The translations under genes and the position numbers were made by a program. The notes below the pieces were generated by a model. That model was not told the origin of the DNA and made no database searches. It saw only the letters and a list, made by a program, of their open reading frames with translations. From assembly GCF_027580225.2 (NCBI RefSeq), contig NC_073358.2:28980501-29044500 (forward strand): DNA of 64,000 bases, read 5' to 3'. Shown in pieces: positions 12,401 through 26,539 of this stretch; within the stretch, counting starts at the first letter, position 1, and each line of letters starts with the position of its first letter. The DNA is from Misgurnus anguillicaudatus. Lineage: Eukaryota > Chordata > Actinopteri > Cypriniformes > Cobitidae.

Positions 12401-15400
12401 GCATGACCAGCTATGTCCAGCTAGACCAGCTTAAAATGTGACCAAAACACAGCTAGACCAGCTTGCTACACCAGCAAAACCAGCTACCTACACCAGCAAA
12501 ACCAGCTAAAACCAGCTAAAACCAGCTCACCAGCTTATGCTGGTCTTAGCTGGATTTTTCAGTAGGGAACTTACCCCACCCTCCCCTAATCAAGGCTGAC
12601 AGGCATTGTTAGGCCTGAGTTTGCAATGCTGAGATCCGAGTTCCTTATTGCTTTCATGTTTACCACATAATTAAAATATTTTAGCACAAATGTTTACTTA
12701 AAAAGTTTTAATGTCATATAACCCCTATTATTGTAAACAACAATAGAACTGTCATGCTCCCTGTTTGTCTTTCTGTTCTGTTCTCCATGTATTCAACTTT
12801 GACCCCCTCTGGACTCCTTTTACTATCATCCTCCTCCACATTCCTTCGCCTGTTTCATGTTGCAATCATACTCACCTGACAGCCATCATCCTTATTATCT
12901 CTAACACATTTATACTCTCCTGTTCTCTTCAGTGTTTGTCTGGTCTAAGTCGTATTTAGTGTCTCTGTGTCTCTTTGTTTATTTCTGGTACACTGTCGGA
13001 AATAAGGGTACAAAGCTGTCACTGGGGCAGTACCCTTTACAAAGGTCCTAATATGTACCATTTAGGTACAGATATGTATCTTTGAACTAAACAATATGTA
13101 CCTTGAAGTACTAATATGCAGTCTTTGGTGTATCTTTTTAAAAGGGTACTGTCACAGTGACAACTTGTGTATCTTTAATTCTGAAAGTGTAGATGTGCTA
13201 TAGTGTTAATAGATACTTTTGTTATCAGTTCCAAAGTCTCTTGCAACATTCAGAAAACAACTAAAAACCCATATTTTCCAAGAATATATGACAAATATAT
13301 GTTAAAAATAAAAAAAACATTTTAAGTTTCGGAATAGTGAAAACTAGTAACTTGGTATAAGCATTTCTTGTATGACCAATCACCTTATTGTTTGCTAAAA
13401 TTTGTAAATGTAAATTTCTGCCCTTTGGCAAGGCATCTGCAGTGTGAATATAAAGATGTGTACATTTTAAAAGCTGAATATCATTTGATATCATGAAAGG
13501 TTATGATGTCTAACACTAAGAACATTTCGGTTCCAAGATGTTATGTCATGCCTTGATTGCAGATGTGATGTCATCTGTTTGAGATATTACACAACGCTAT
13601 GATGTCAGGAGGCTGGGAGGTCACGCGAGTGGTGGCAGGGTTACTATGAATTAACCAAGGTCTTCCATCAGTCACGTGACCTACCAGCATCATGAACACT
13701 GACCCCAAAATTTCACCCATCACAATGAAAGGACAACAAGGACTGTGCAAAAGTTTGCATATAACTCAGATTCTAGTATTGGCAGGAGGAAACATACACC
13801 ATATTATCAAAAATACATTTTTGGTTATCTATGTGTTTTAATCCAAATTTTGAAATCTGTTTCCCTTTAAACATTTGTATTGTATTTTGTATTTATGTGA
13901 TTTCCATCCCATACCCACAACATCAGCAAAGAAGAGGACAAATAGAAACAAAGTTCATATTTGTGTACACCAGAAAAATTCAAAATCCCTAATGCTCTAT
14001 GAAATGTGATGAATGATTAAGTGGCATGGATGTTTTGCTGATTAAGTGGTTGAATCAAAACTTAAAAAAATTGCATATATTCATCAGGTATTCAGGATTG
14101 TATTTGTGCTGTTGTGCATATGAATGCAGTTTTTTCTCAATTATTAAGTCTGAGCACATTTTGTTTATGTCTGTGCATGTTTGTGTGCGTATGTAGAATC
14201 GTCAGGTTCTGATATGTGTCCATTGGGTCAGTTTCCATGTGGGAATCTATCAGTGTGTTTGCCACAACCACAGCACTGCAACGGGCAGCAGGACTGTCCT
14301 AATGGAGCGGATGAAGAGAACTGTGGTCAGAACTTGTGCACCTACACAAACATGAGCAAACACATATTTATAATATAAAAATCACATTACTGTATATGTC
14401 CCATGTGCACATAGACTCATACATATTTTACATATAGCATTTTTAGTTAGTATCGGTGAGTGTTTACAGGTAAAGATTTTTACATTTTTAGAAAGAGTGT
14501 ATACAGTATACTTTCACCTAAAGGATTATTAGGAACACCTGTTCAATTTCTCATTAATGCAATTATCTAATCAACCAATCACATGACAGTTGCTTGAATG
14601 CATTTAGGGGTGTGGTCCTGATCAAGACAATCTCCTGAACTCCAGTCCAAACTGAATGTCAGAATGGGAAAGAAAGGTGATTTAAGCAATTTTAAGCATG
14701 ACATGGTTGTTGGTGCCAGACGGGCCGGTCTGAGTATTTTACAATCTGCTCAATTACTGGGATTTTCACGCACGACCATTTCTAGGGTTTACAAAGAATG
14801 GTGTGAAAAGGGAAAAACATCCAGTATGTGGCAGTCCTGTGGGCAAAAATGCCTTGTTGATGCTAGAGGTCAGAGGAGAATGGACCGACTGATTCAAGCT
14901 GATAGAAGAGCAACTTTGACTGAAATAACCACTTGTTACAACCGAGGTATGCAGCAAAGCATTTGTGAAGCCACAACATGTACAACCTTGAGGCGGATGG
15001 GCTACAACAGCGGAAGACCCCAATGGGTACCATTCATCTCCACTACAAATAGGAAAAAGAGGATACAATTTGCACGAGCTCACCAAAATTAGACAATTGA
15101 AGACTGGAAAAATGTTGCCTGGTCTGATGAGTCCGGATTTCTGTTGAGACATTCAGATGGTAGAGTCAGAATTTAGCGTAAACCGAATAAGAAAATATGG
15201 ATCCATCATGCCTTGTTACCACTGTGCAGGCTGGTGGTGTAATAGTGTGGGGGATGTTTTCTTGGCACACTTTACGCCCCTTAGTGCCAATTGGGCATCT
15301 TTTAAATGCCACGGCCTACCTGAGCATTGTTTCTGACCATGTCCATCCCTTTATGACCACCATGTACCCATCCTCTAATGGCTACTTCCAGCAGGATATT

Positions 15401-18400
15401 GCACCATATCACAAAGCTGGAATCATTTTAAATTGGTTTCTTGAACACGAAAATGAGTTCACTGTACTAAAATGTGAGATGCGGTGGAACAGGAGCTTGG
15501 TGCCCTGGATGAGCATCCCACAAATCTCCATCAACTGCAAGATGCTATCCTATCAATAGGGGCCAACCTTTCTAAAGAATGATTTAGTACCATGTTGAAT
15601 CAATGCCACGTAGAATTAAGGCAGTTCTGAAGGCGAAAGGGGGTCAAACACACTATTATTATGGTGTTCCTAATAATCCTTTAGGTGAAAGGTGAGTGCA
15701 TAATCTGAATATTTTAGATGGTTAATTCTAGCTTATGATCAGCCTAGTTATGTTTAGTGTTAGGGCAAAAAATATTAGCCAGGTACATGTCGTTGAGATG
15801 CATTTAACTAATAAAAAAAACTTGTGTGTTGCAGTGGATAACAGTGGTTGGCCACACCTGTTCGATGCCTTCATGAAAAAAAGAGTCCAGGAGTCAAAAG
15901 AGTGCAGTAAGTTTTCTCATTTATCTTATCCTTTCTTTTCCTTTGAGTCTGTGTTTCTATCAGATGTGAATCTTGTCAAGGTGATTTAAGCAGTCGCCTA
16001 GGGCAGCAGCTGTCTCTGGGGCTGCCCAGACGCCAGATAAACTCCTCTCGCTCATCTGGGCTTCACTGTATTCTCTTATCCATTCCACCGGCACCGTTCA
16101 TTGACAATGAATTGCGACATAGCGGGTAACTTTTTCCAAACCTCTCGCGATTTACTTTGCCGTCCCCTCTCAGTTTGACTGTTATCTGCTATCATCGCAG
16201 AAATAAGATAAGCAGCCAACCCAGGTAATAAAAGTGTTTTCACTTGCTATGCTATTGTTTGGCCCCCCGTGACCTTGCGGAGGACAAGCGGGTTTAGAGG
16301 ATGGAGGGATGGATGGATGCTATACTGTTTGTTTTCCAAAGCTATGTTTTGGTAAATAACACACATACCACCTGGGTGTCAAATCTGATTTGCCCATATA
16401 AGCATCATCCTGCATGTCTGATCATGTGTTCCAACTCTCAATACATCAAGTTTTATCGGCAGGCGTTGTTATTGAATGTTAAAATGATGGACAGTGTGCT
16501 TCTAAGATTTTACCAAATTTCTTTGATTCCATTGATGTTGTGAGTATGGATGTAATGGATTTATATGTTATAATGTATAGATTTGATCCTTCTTATAGTG
16601 CAACTTCAAAAACTGGAAGAAACTGTTTCTTTCCCTCTTTCATCTTAGCGTGCCAGAAAGAGGGATGCGGTTGGGCAGCGTGTTTAGTTTGGTTAATGTA
16701 TTAGACATGGTTCATTGTCTCACTTCTGAAGATCAATTTGTTTTCAAAAACTGCAAACAACAAACAACTTAAAATTCTGCAACGAATCAATCTGTTATGG
16801 TATACTGCTTTATTGATAAAAAAATAAGCAATTTGCCCTGAATTAAAAAGAGTCACCAAACAAGTTAACTTTGCCTGGATATAAAAGTGGGAGGAAATTA
16901 TTTTTTTTTATCCCACACAATATTAGTTGATTATTTTCTGAATAAAATAGATAGCAACTTACAATATTTTTTAAAATTCACCTTAAACAAATGTGTAATT
17001 TAGTAAGTTAAACAAAATGGAAAATCTTTTGAAAAATGTTATTTCCAGACCTTATTTTACATATAAATTGAAACTTGTTGACATTACTGATTCAATCAAC
17101 GGGGTTTAAAGAAGACAACATGTCAATCAGGGTGTATAACACAGTCTTAAGAATCAGCATATTTTTTCTTTGGTCTGGAAAAAAACAAATAGCAAAAGCA
17201 TCCCCATATGCTGTCTTTGCAGAGATCTTGGCTGCATCTGAATGAATGTATGAGTTAGTGAAGGAGACTTTTTTCTTCAGCCATACGGTCACAAACAGAC
17301 ACAAATGCTGTTTTGAAACACTTTCTGTGTGTCTTAATAAGTTCCCTAGCTCGTGAATCAGTCTGTGAATCCCAATCGGAAGTGATTATCCATAGCCCTA
17401 ATCCCTTCGAAGATCAGAGCTCCTGTCCTGGATGTACACTTTCGAGGGAGCAGCGCAATAATGTAACATCATGTGGACGATTAAAATACACTTGGCGAAT
17501 AAAGCAATGAATGAACATCTGTTTATGCTCGTACTCTTCCCAAAGTATTCTTAAAAGGATGCAAAAATGCAGTTTGGAACTGCAGGTAAAGGACTCTTGC
17601 GAAAAATAAGTCATTAAGTATCCCAATGTACAGTGAGTACATACTTAATACTTATTTTTCGGTGATGTGACTATTAAAACACGTTGGAAGATATCACCAG
17701 TGATATTTATAAGCAGCACGCAGAAAGATCTCTCTGAAAAAAACTGGTTACGATATTAAATACTTAGTGCACTTAATGAGACCAAATACTGCTTGTTTGA
17801 TCAACCCAAAACAAATAAAATCTAATTTTTGACCATCAAACCTATAAGTGACCGAGATCAGGCTGCGGTCAGCGGGGTAAGCGAACACTGACACCCGCTG
17901 GCGCGTCTGGATCTCACGTTCGAATCTTTTTAAGCAAATCTTCAAATAGGCGCTATCTTTACTAATCGACTGCAGACTTGAATATTATACATATACTGTA
18001 TATATTCTTACCTGAACTAATCTTAAAACTACACTTTGTGACCAAGAAACGGTAATATTGAGAAATGGTTATTGAGTTAGGACATTCAAAACAAACGGCC
18101 TTCAAATCCGTGGCGGAAGAAAGTAGTTCCTCAACAAAGAGGCTTTTAAAAAGATTGTTTTCTAGTTTTCTTTCTTAAAACCTGTGCCATCGAACTGTTG
18201 TATAAATTATACTATAAATATTGCTCTCGGAGTTAGCTCTATATCATCATGGCTGTAATTAGGCCAAAGGCAGGAGTATTAACCTAGTTTATACCACGGG
18301 TCTGTTGAATACTGTATTCTGATTGGCTGAGAAATGTTCCATGTGTTGATTATTTTTCAGTAAACGCACACCTTGTTAAATGTCTTCAAAATAGGCACCA

Positions 18401-21400
18401 GAGCAATGTTTGTGGTAAGGTATAAGTGAAATAATTTGAAAATAATGCTCAAGGTGGTAATGCGGCATGATGCGAAGTAACACAGACGCGAGTTGAATGC
18501 ATTATTTTCTTATAATTCATGGCCCAATTTTTCCTTACTTATTATACACGGCACTTTATGCTCATGTACGCGTTTCTGTAATTCCACTACTTTTAGCAGT
18601 AACGAGCATGTAACAACGTATTTTTTTAAATCAAGTAACACAATTACTGATATTTAAATGAGTTTGTTATGCACGTTACTCTATTTTGTAAAAAAATAAC
18701 ACTTGCAGACAAGACATTTCTGATCTAACGTCGCGGGACCGTGGTGGGCGGCGCAATGAATCATTAAACTTCATCATGGACGACAGTGTGTATAGAATGA
18801 ACATGAATTTAAACGGGACAACATGTTTGTCAAGCAATCCCAGTATGACATCAACTTGCATTTGTAGTACACAAAAGTAATAAATCTGAGAAATGTTAAT
18901 ATATTTTTAGATGTTTACATCGGACTTCATGGAAGAGAACGATCGGCGATTGTTGTTTCCAGTAAATATGCACACTGTGCTGTACACCCGTGTTAAAACT
19001 CCATAGTATGTGTGAGTGCGCATTTAGTTTCAGTTTTGGTTTCACTCGCTCCATGTCTGACAAAACAATCCATTCACTCGGTATCCGACAAAACAATCCA
19101 CTCTCTCTGTGTCCGTCCGACAAAACAATCCACATACTCTGTTTTCTGATTAAATATCTTCCTTTAATCTTCTTTATCATTTAAATCAACCATAAAAAAT
19201 ATACAAACAATATATGATCTTAAATCTTAAATATCACGGATGCGGTAAAGAGAACTGTGCAACTCCACTGTATTCAACTGTAGTCCTGCGCAATACCCGC
19301 CGCAAGTCTCCAAATTCTTAAAGAGACAGTACACAATTTTAACATATTATATACTGTATTTTCAATGTAAACATACAAAATATTTGTCTAAATGGTCTAA
19401 ATGATATACACAAATAAACTAAGCTTACATATTAAGATAATTTCTAACAAAAATATTCAAAGGCTGAATCTAAAGTATGTGATATATTAGATATTACGTG
19501 TAAAATAGGCAATCCATATAAGAAACTTTACTAAAATAATGCAGTACATAACCAAACTAACAAAAGAGTGACGCCCACTGTGGCCTACAGCCTATCATTT
19601 TAATGTTTTCGCCGACTGAGAATCCAAAGACCGTTACTGAGTTTTTGAAATGAGCGCATGTGTAGACACAGCCCCCCTCCCTCACAGTTCATTTCTAGGG
19701 AACGCCTTCCAAAACTCGTGCACGAGTATTTGAACGAGTGTTTGTTTACCACCGGCATATGCTGTGTCGCGTCAGTGGATTCATTATGTGAAATGATATG
19801 ATAATAAACACATAAGACGTAACGTTAGATCAGTCGACGATACTCCCATTTCAACTACAAGTAGCAGACTGGTAACTGCCTTACAACTACAGTACAAGAA
19901 CAACGTCGATATACCTGAATAACAGTACAACAATAATTATTCCACAAAGAAAGAATAATCACTGTTACCTGTCGAGAAGAATTTTTGCGAACTGTGCATC
20001 TGTCTTGACACCTCTCAGTTCCTTCATTGCTCTCCAGCATTGAAATGTTTCTCCAATAACGACTCTGGTTCTTCTGACAATTTTCTCCTCTTCTTAGCGA
20101 CTTCAAAAAAAAAAAGTCTTTCTTTTGCATCCTCCTTTGGGTTTCTTCTCTACCAGCAGGAGCGACAAGGAAAACAAACCCAAACTTATGACTTGCCCGA
20201 CACTGGTACTGTGTGTCATCTTCATCAATGCATTTTAATATTTAAAAATAAATTAAATATACATAATTAATAATGCAAATAAGATTATATTCACCAATGA
20301 TTAAACCACCAATTGCATGTCCGTCTTGTTTGAACTGTGCATCTTTGGTTTACAACTGGTAAAATACCTTTTGTCCTCACAGAAGGTTTGCATTTCTAAC
20401 AATTAGCTAATAAAATATATCAAATCAATAATTTGTTTCCATATTTAGTCCGTAAGGGAAGTGTACACGCCATGGTCACTTCAAAGAAGCAAGTTCCATT
20501 TGTGATAACATGATCTTGGGCAACAAGTTCTCGTAATGCATTTTGAAAAAAAAAATATGGCGGGAAAATTCGACTTTACAAACAAATCTAAGTAGAATTA
20601 TTCAGTTTGTCTTAATTTTAATGTAATACCCAATACTTATCAGAGGTTAAAATGTAGCAAAGGCTAGTTTAGATTATAAGAAAATGTGTTGAATAGTAGT
20701 TGCTTTGTTAATATACATGCTGTACTGTATCTACTTTAAACACCAAGCAGAGCAAAACAAATCAGTTTGATCTGATGATCCCAAAAATTCAGTGTTTGGC
20801 CTTGTATTCGTATCAGCAGTATTCTGTTTTATGGCAGCACAACTTTTCTTCTTAAAACTCAATCTTATTTTCAATTTGGTTTGGAAAAGCTATTTAACGA
20901 AAGAGTTCTTACATCTTTAGGGGGTGTCACCGACGCTTGCAAGCATGCACTGAACTGTATCTGGGCCTAGTTTGCCATTATAAAGTTGCGAAACATTTTC
21001 AGTTTGCCTACCATCCAGTTACATTTTGCTGGTTGTTGCAATGTTAATAGACTGACCTCAGAGAAAGAACTCTGTGAATGAAAGGTAGAAATGGGGTTGA
21101 GTACTTAGATTAATATATGGGTTGTTTTCAGCATGAAAAACTAGGAGATTGTTTAGAGCTCAAAGAGGGGTAAGGGGAAGTACACTTATTATAGAAGCTT
21201 GTTTTCTGTCCTCGAGCATCACCTTGGAGTCACCCAGGAGAAACAAGCGAGAATCTTAATAAATTCAACTCATTTCATTTACTACTAGGGTAAACTGTGC
21301 AAAATGTTTTATTTTTAATGAAGTAAGATGAGAAACACGACTTTTTCATTTAGTGTGAATGCTAAACGTTTTCAATTGATTATATAATCACTGAGCCACC

Positions 21401-24400
21401 TGGCAGAAGCAGAGTCTTTCTAACTGCAGCACTTAATAGGGTTTCCTCCTTGTTAAGCATATTTCCCCAGAGCTTAGGACTTAATGGAAAGTGATAGGCT
21501 TCTACTTCTTTTTGTGGTGGGTTGTCCTGTGTGTTCAATAGGGAGTGCCCAGGGATGCGATATTGCTAACAACTCAGTGAAAGTGTGAGCAGAGACTGTC
21601 GCTGTCAGTGGCGGCCGGTGACTTTTCTTCTGAGTGGAGCGAATTCAAAATATGTGTTAGGAGTGTCATGTGAGTTGCTCGTCATGTCAAAATACAGCGT
21701 GGAAAATAAGTATTTGACACCATTAGCATTTTTATCAGTAAAGAGATTTCTAAGTGGGCTATTGACACAAAATTTCCACCAGATGTAGCCATCAAGCCAA
21801 ATATTGAATTCTTACAAAGAAATCAGAACATTTTAGTATACAAGTTGAGTCATAATAAATGAAGTGAAATGACACAGGGAATAAGTATTGAACACATGAA
21901 GAGAACAAGGCGCAAAATGCCATAGAAAGCCAGGAGATCACCTGAAATCTGAGAGAGAAACCCTGCCCCCTATCAGTACTAATTGATATCAGCTGCTTTA
22001 GTCCTAATTGATGGCCTAGAAAGGCTTCTCATTACCCAGGAGGCACACAGGAAAGACTTCAGGATGGTTGAAAGCAAAGAACTCTCTCAAGATCTTCATA
22101 ATCTTATCATTGAAAAGCATTTTGATGGGAATGGTTATAGGCGCATTTTCACAATGCCGAATGTTTCTGTGAGCACTGTGGGGGCCATTATCCGGAAATG
22201 GAAAGAGCATCACTTCACCCTAAACCGGCCAAGACCAGGTGCTCCATGTAAGATCCCTGTCCGAGGAGTTCAAAAAATAATCAGGAGAATTCTTCAAGAG
22301 CCAAGAAACACTCGGGCAGAACTTCAGGAAGGCCTTGAATCAGCAGGTACTGTTGTTTCAAAGAAAACCATAAGCAATGCAATGAACCACCAAAGCATCC
22401 ATGCACGCTCACCACGCAAGACTCCATTGCTGAACAAAAAGGATGTTGAGGCTTGGTTAAAGTTCGCAAAAGCATTTGAAGAAGCCTGTGGATTATTGGG
22501 AGACTATAGTATGGTCAGATGAAAGCAAAATTGAACTTTTTGGCAGTCATTCTACACACCATGTTTGGAGAAGAAATGCCACTGCCCACCACCCCAAGAA
22601 CACCATACCAACAGTTAAGTTTGTGGATGGAAGCATCATGGTTTGGGGCTGCTTTTCAGCAAGGGGTACTGGCAGACTTCATATTATTGAAGGCAGGATG
22701 AATGGAGAAATGTACCGGGACAGTCTGGATAAAAATCTGCTGCCATCTACCAGAAAGCTGAAAATGAAAGCACAAGGCCAAGGAAACAATGAAGTGGTTT
22801 CAAAGAAAGAAAATCAAGTTGCTTGAATGGTCCAGTCAATTACCTGACCTAAATCCCATAGAAAATCTATGGAGAGAACTAAAAATCAAAGTTCATAAAA
22901 TATGCACAAGGAACCTTCAAGATTTAAAGACCATTTGTGTGAAAGAATGGGCCAGAATCACTCCTGAGCAATGCAGACGACTGGTCTCTCTATACTGTAC
23001 AAGAGGCGTCTAGAAGCTGTAATCACCAGCAAAGGCTTTTCTACAAAGTATTAAATAAAGTGTGTTCAATACTTATTCCCTCTGTCATTTCACTTTATTT
23101 ATTATGACTCAACTTGTATACTTAAATGTTCTGATTTCTTTGAATTAATTCAATATTTGGCTTGATGGCTATATTTGGTGGAAATTTTGTGTCAATAGCC
23201 CACTTAGAAATCCCCTTACTGATAAAAATGCTGATGTGTCAAATACTTATTTTCCACGCTGGATGTGTTTGTTGTTTGTTAAAATTGACAAGATGAGCAT
23301 TTTTTTCCCAAGTTGAATTTTTTTTTACTCTTTAAGGATTAAAATGCTCAACACCAGCACTGAGTGTGGACAAAGGATATTTGAAAGGATAGTGAGCCCT
23401 ATAATCCATTAAGTCCAAACCCCATGAGGGTGAGTAAATGATGACAGAATTTTCATTTTGGGTAAACTATCCCTTTTATAGCACAACACTTTCATTGGAA
23501 AAAAGGATAATATATACATTGCATGCCAGGGGAAAATGCTTCCATGCACACGGGTCCTCAGTCCTAGCCGGGTTAGGGGTTGATAACCAAGGGTCTTTTC
23601 TAATGCAAGAGTCCCACTTTCCAATATCCAGAGGTTTTTGAGTTCAAGCTTTTTAGAGTTGATTTACATTTTCGGTTAGAAAGCGATAATAGCCCACAAA
23701 ACTCAACTCTCTGTCAGGTAAATGGCCCTGCTGACGTTCTGACCACATCTCGCATGAAAATATGTCTGGCAGTCATTGGGGCAGACATTTTGCCAGTGAG
23801 CTTCGCCTGACACTAAAAAGAAATAACAAGCCATTGTTAGTGAACTAACAAAACTAGTGAAGAAAACTAAAAAACCTGCTTAGATTTGATCCAAAACTTT
23901 TTTATAGCAACATATAGTATTGCAGACGCTGATTGTCATACCTGGTAATTCTAATGGTTTTCCAGAGGAACTTCTACATTTTAATGACTAATAAAATAAG
24001 AAAGCAGACGCAGAAGAGTTTGTTTATTAAATGTAAAAAATTTTCTCACTGAATCTACGCATAAGCACATGCTGTCTGCATCAAGCCCTAAAGGAAAAAG
24101 TACACAGTAAATGTCTGCTTCCAAGATGTTAAATAATTACCTTTTCGTTTGGCCTCATAATTAGTGGGTGTTGGCGCCATCTTAACGTCTCTTTGCTCTA
24201 CCAGCTGACGTAACACACAACACATGCAACAGTGTTCAAAACAACCAATAAGGTAGAGAAAATTGAGCAACTTAAGTGTTTACACGTTCATGGAAAGTGT
24301 GAAATGACAGAGTAAATCGATGCGTAAAATGGAAGGCATTACTGTTAGATATTATGTCAATCTCTCTCTTTCTCTTTCTTTGTTGTGGTCTCATTATCTC

Positions 24401-26482
24401 TCTATGAATTTCTTCAGTCTTTTGTCAATTTCTCCAGCTTAAAATCAATACACATCAGTTGTTGAAGTAAAAATGGGAATTCATTTAACCAGCGAACAAA
24501 AGATGTTCAAATGGTCATAGTTGCTTTTTAAAACTGGATTGAACAGGGCACGAATAGAACTGGAGAACAAATTTTATACACCACTGGGAAACACAAAAGT
24601 GTTGGCTACAAAAGCATGTTTTGATGTTAAAGGGGACATTCCACAAGAGGTTTTTAAAATATTAAAGAAATCTTTGATGTCCCCAGAGTACATATGTGAA
24701 GTTTTAGCTCAAAATACCATATAGGTAATTCATTGTGGCATGGTAAAATTGTGTATAATTAAGCAATATCGCTCGAGTAGGAGTGTGATATAGCTCTATA
24801 TCATCACGGCTGTGATTAGGCCAGAGGCACGAGGCCGTAGGCCGAGTGCCGGAGGCAATAACAGCCGTGATGATATAGACCTATATCACATGACTCCGAG
24901 AGCGATATTGCTTTTATACAACAGTTTGAAAAACGAAAACTAGAAAACAACAACAGAGTTATTTTAAAAGCCTCTTTGTTTGAGTACTACTTCTTCCGCC
25001 ACGGATTTGAGGGCGGCCAGAATGACAGGTAACACTTTTGGCTGCTTTGAATCTCATAATAACTCAATGGACGGATAGGCGTTTCTTTATATTAACGTTT
25101 CTTGGTCACAAAGTGTAGTTTTAAGATTAGTTCAGTCAAGAATATATATTTATTATATTTAAACCTACAGTCGATTAGTAAAGATAGCGCCTGTTTGTAC
25201 GTTTGCTTAGTGAGATTTGGTACGTATGAGAATCAAAGCATGAGCGGACATCAGTGTTCACTCGCCCCGCTGACCACCGCCCTCTCTGGGCTACATCTCT
25301 GACAGGGATTCCCTGGCTCTGATATTCGCCTTGTTTGTTTTTGATGGTCAAAATGAGATCAAATTAGCAGTATTTGGTGTCATGATAAAACTATTACTTG
25401 TTTTCTTATTCATATTTAGTGTCTTTTGTGTTGTTATTGTTTTGGCGCGAGCTAAAAGTTTACTTATATAATGTTACTATTGGTTTCCCATTTACTCTTA
25501 ACGCGATACGAGCACTCGATTATTATTAAACTTTGTTCTTGTCAGTACTATATAAAACTGTTTTTTATAAGTGTCAGAGAGATGTTTTTGCATGCTGCTT
25601 ATAAATATACCAGTGGCGATATCTCATAACATGTTTTAATAGTCACGTCGCGATTAAATAAATGATCAATGTCCACATTTAAAAGCTGCGGTGCTTACCT
25701 GCAGTTCCACAGTGTTTTTTGCGTTCTGATAAGAGATATAGCTCCAGAAGAAAAACCGAGTGTTTACATTCCTCTTTCCAAGTGTCCACACGATGTGACA
25801 AGACATTAATCCCATTAAGTTTAACGTAACATCCAAGAGCGCTGATCTTTGACGGAATACTAAGTTCCGATTGGGGATCCACAGACTGATTTATGAGCTA
25901 GTGCAGTGTTTCCCAATCCTGGTCCTCGGGCACCCCCTCCCAGAAAGTTTTAGATGTCTCCTTATTTAAAACACCTGATTCGACTCATCAGCCTCCTTCT
26001 AAAGTGGTAAACATATGTCCCTAACAAGCTGATGAGTTAAATCAGGTGTGTTAAATAAGGAGACATCTAAAACTTTCTGGAAGGGGGTGCCCGAGGACCA
26101 GGGTTGGGAAACACTGAGCTAGTGAACTAATAAGACACACGGAGAGTGTTTAAAAACAGCGCGTCTGTGTTTTTCCATTCAGAGATGAGCCTGTTTAGGA
26201 CCTCCATTCACTAGGTGGCGGAATGATACGAAAGGTGAAGCGGTTACAGTGCCGTTATCAGGACAATATCGCAGCTCTTAGCCAATCAGATTCGAGAACC
26301 AGAAAGAACTGTTGGATAATAGTGAATACGCGTTGTTCCCTCACTCTGTCTCGTGCAGTGCATTAATCCTCGTGTTCATTCATATAAACTTCAGAGAAAC
26401 ATATTAAACAACATACTTGAATGCGAACCGTCGCGTTGCTCTCTCTCATTTGTTCGCTCACTCGCTCTCTCTCACTCACTCA

Positions 26483-26539
<57 letters not shown>

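Larger units (their letters stand above)
474..14196 (+). other. Intron 1 overview
   Basis: The intron is 13.7 kb. Named repeats inside are listed separately. Stretches where I see nothing clear are 474-1798, 2642-3372, 4157-4734, 7741-9654, 9863-10551, 12569-12988 and 13192-14196. Within 7741-9654, the sequence gggctgggcgatatggcc at about 7844 looks like one end of a dispersed fish repeat, and cacaataaag-like sequence near 8870 may be a LINE tail. Confidence 0.6.
14326..15834 (+). other. Intron 2
   Basis: The intron is almost wholly occupied by the Tc1-like copy at 14511-15691. The remaining flanks are short and show nothing else. Confidence 0.8.

Noticed and set aside
12283..12568. Regularly repeated ACCAGC units suggested a CRISPR-like array
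   Set aside because: Repeats are irregular hexamers in both orientations without unique spacers of fixed length, in a vertebrate genome.
14197..14210. Alternative acceptor 14 bases into exon 2
   Set aside because: Using CAG at 14208-14210 does not give a simpler reading: it also keeps the frame after the split codon but removes the residues before the first LDLa cysteine. The upstream acceptor has the better pyrimidine context, so I kept it while noting the alternative.
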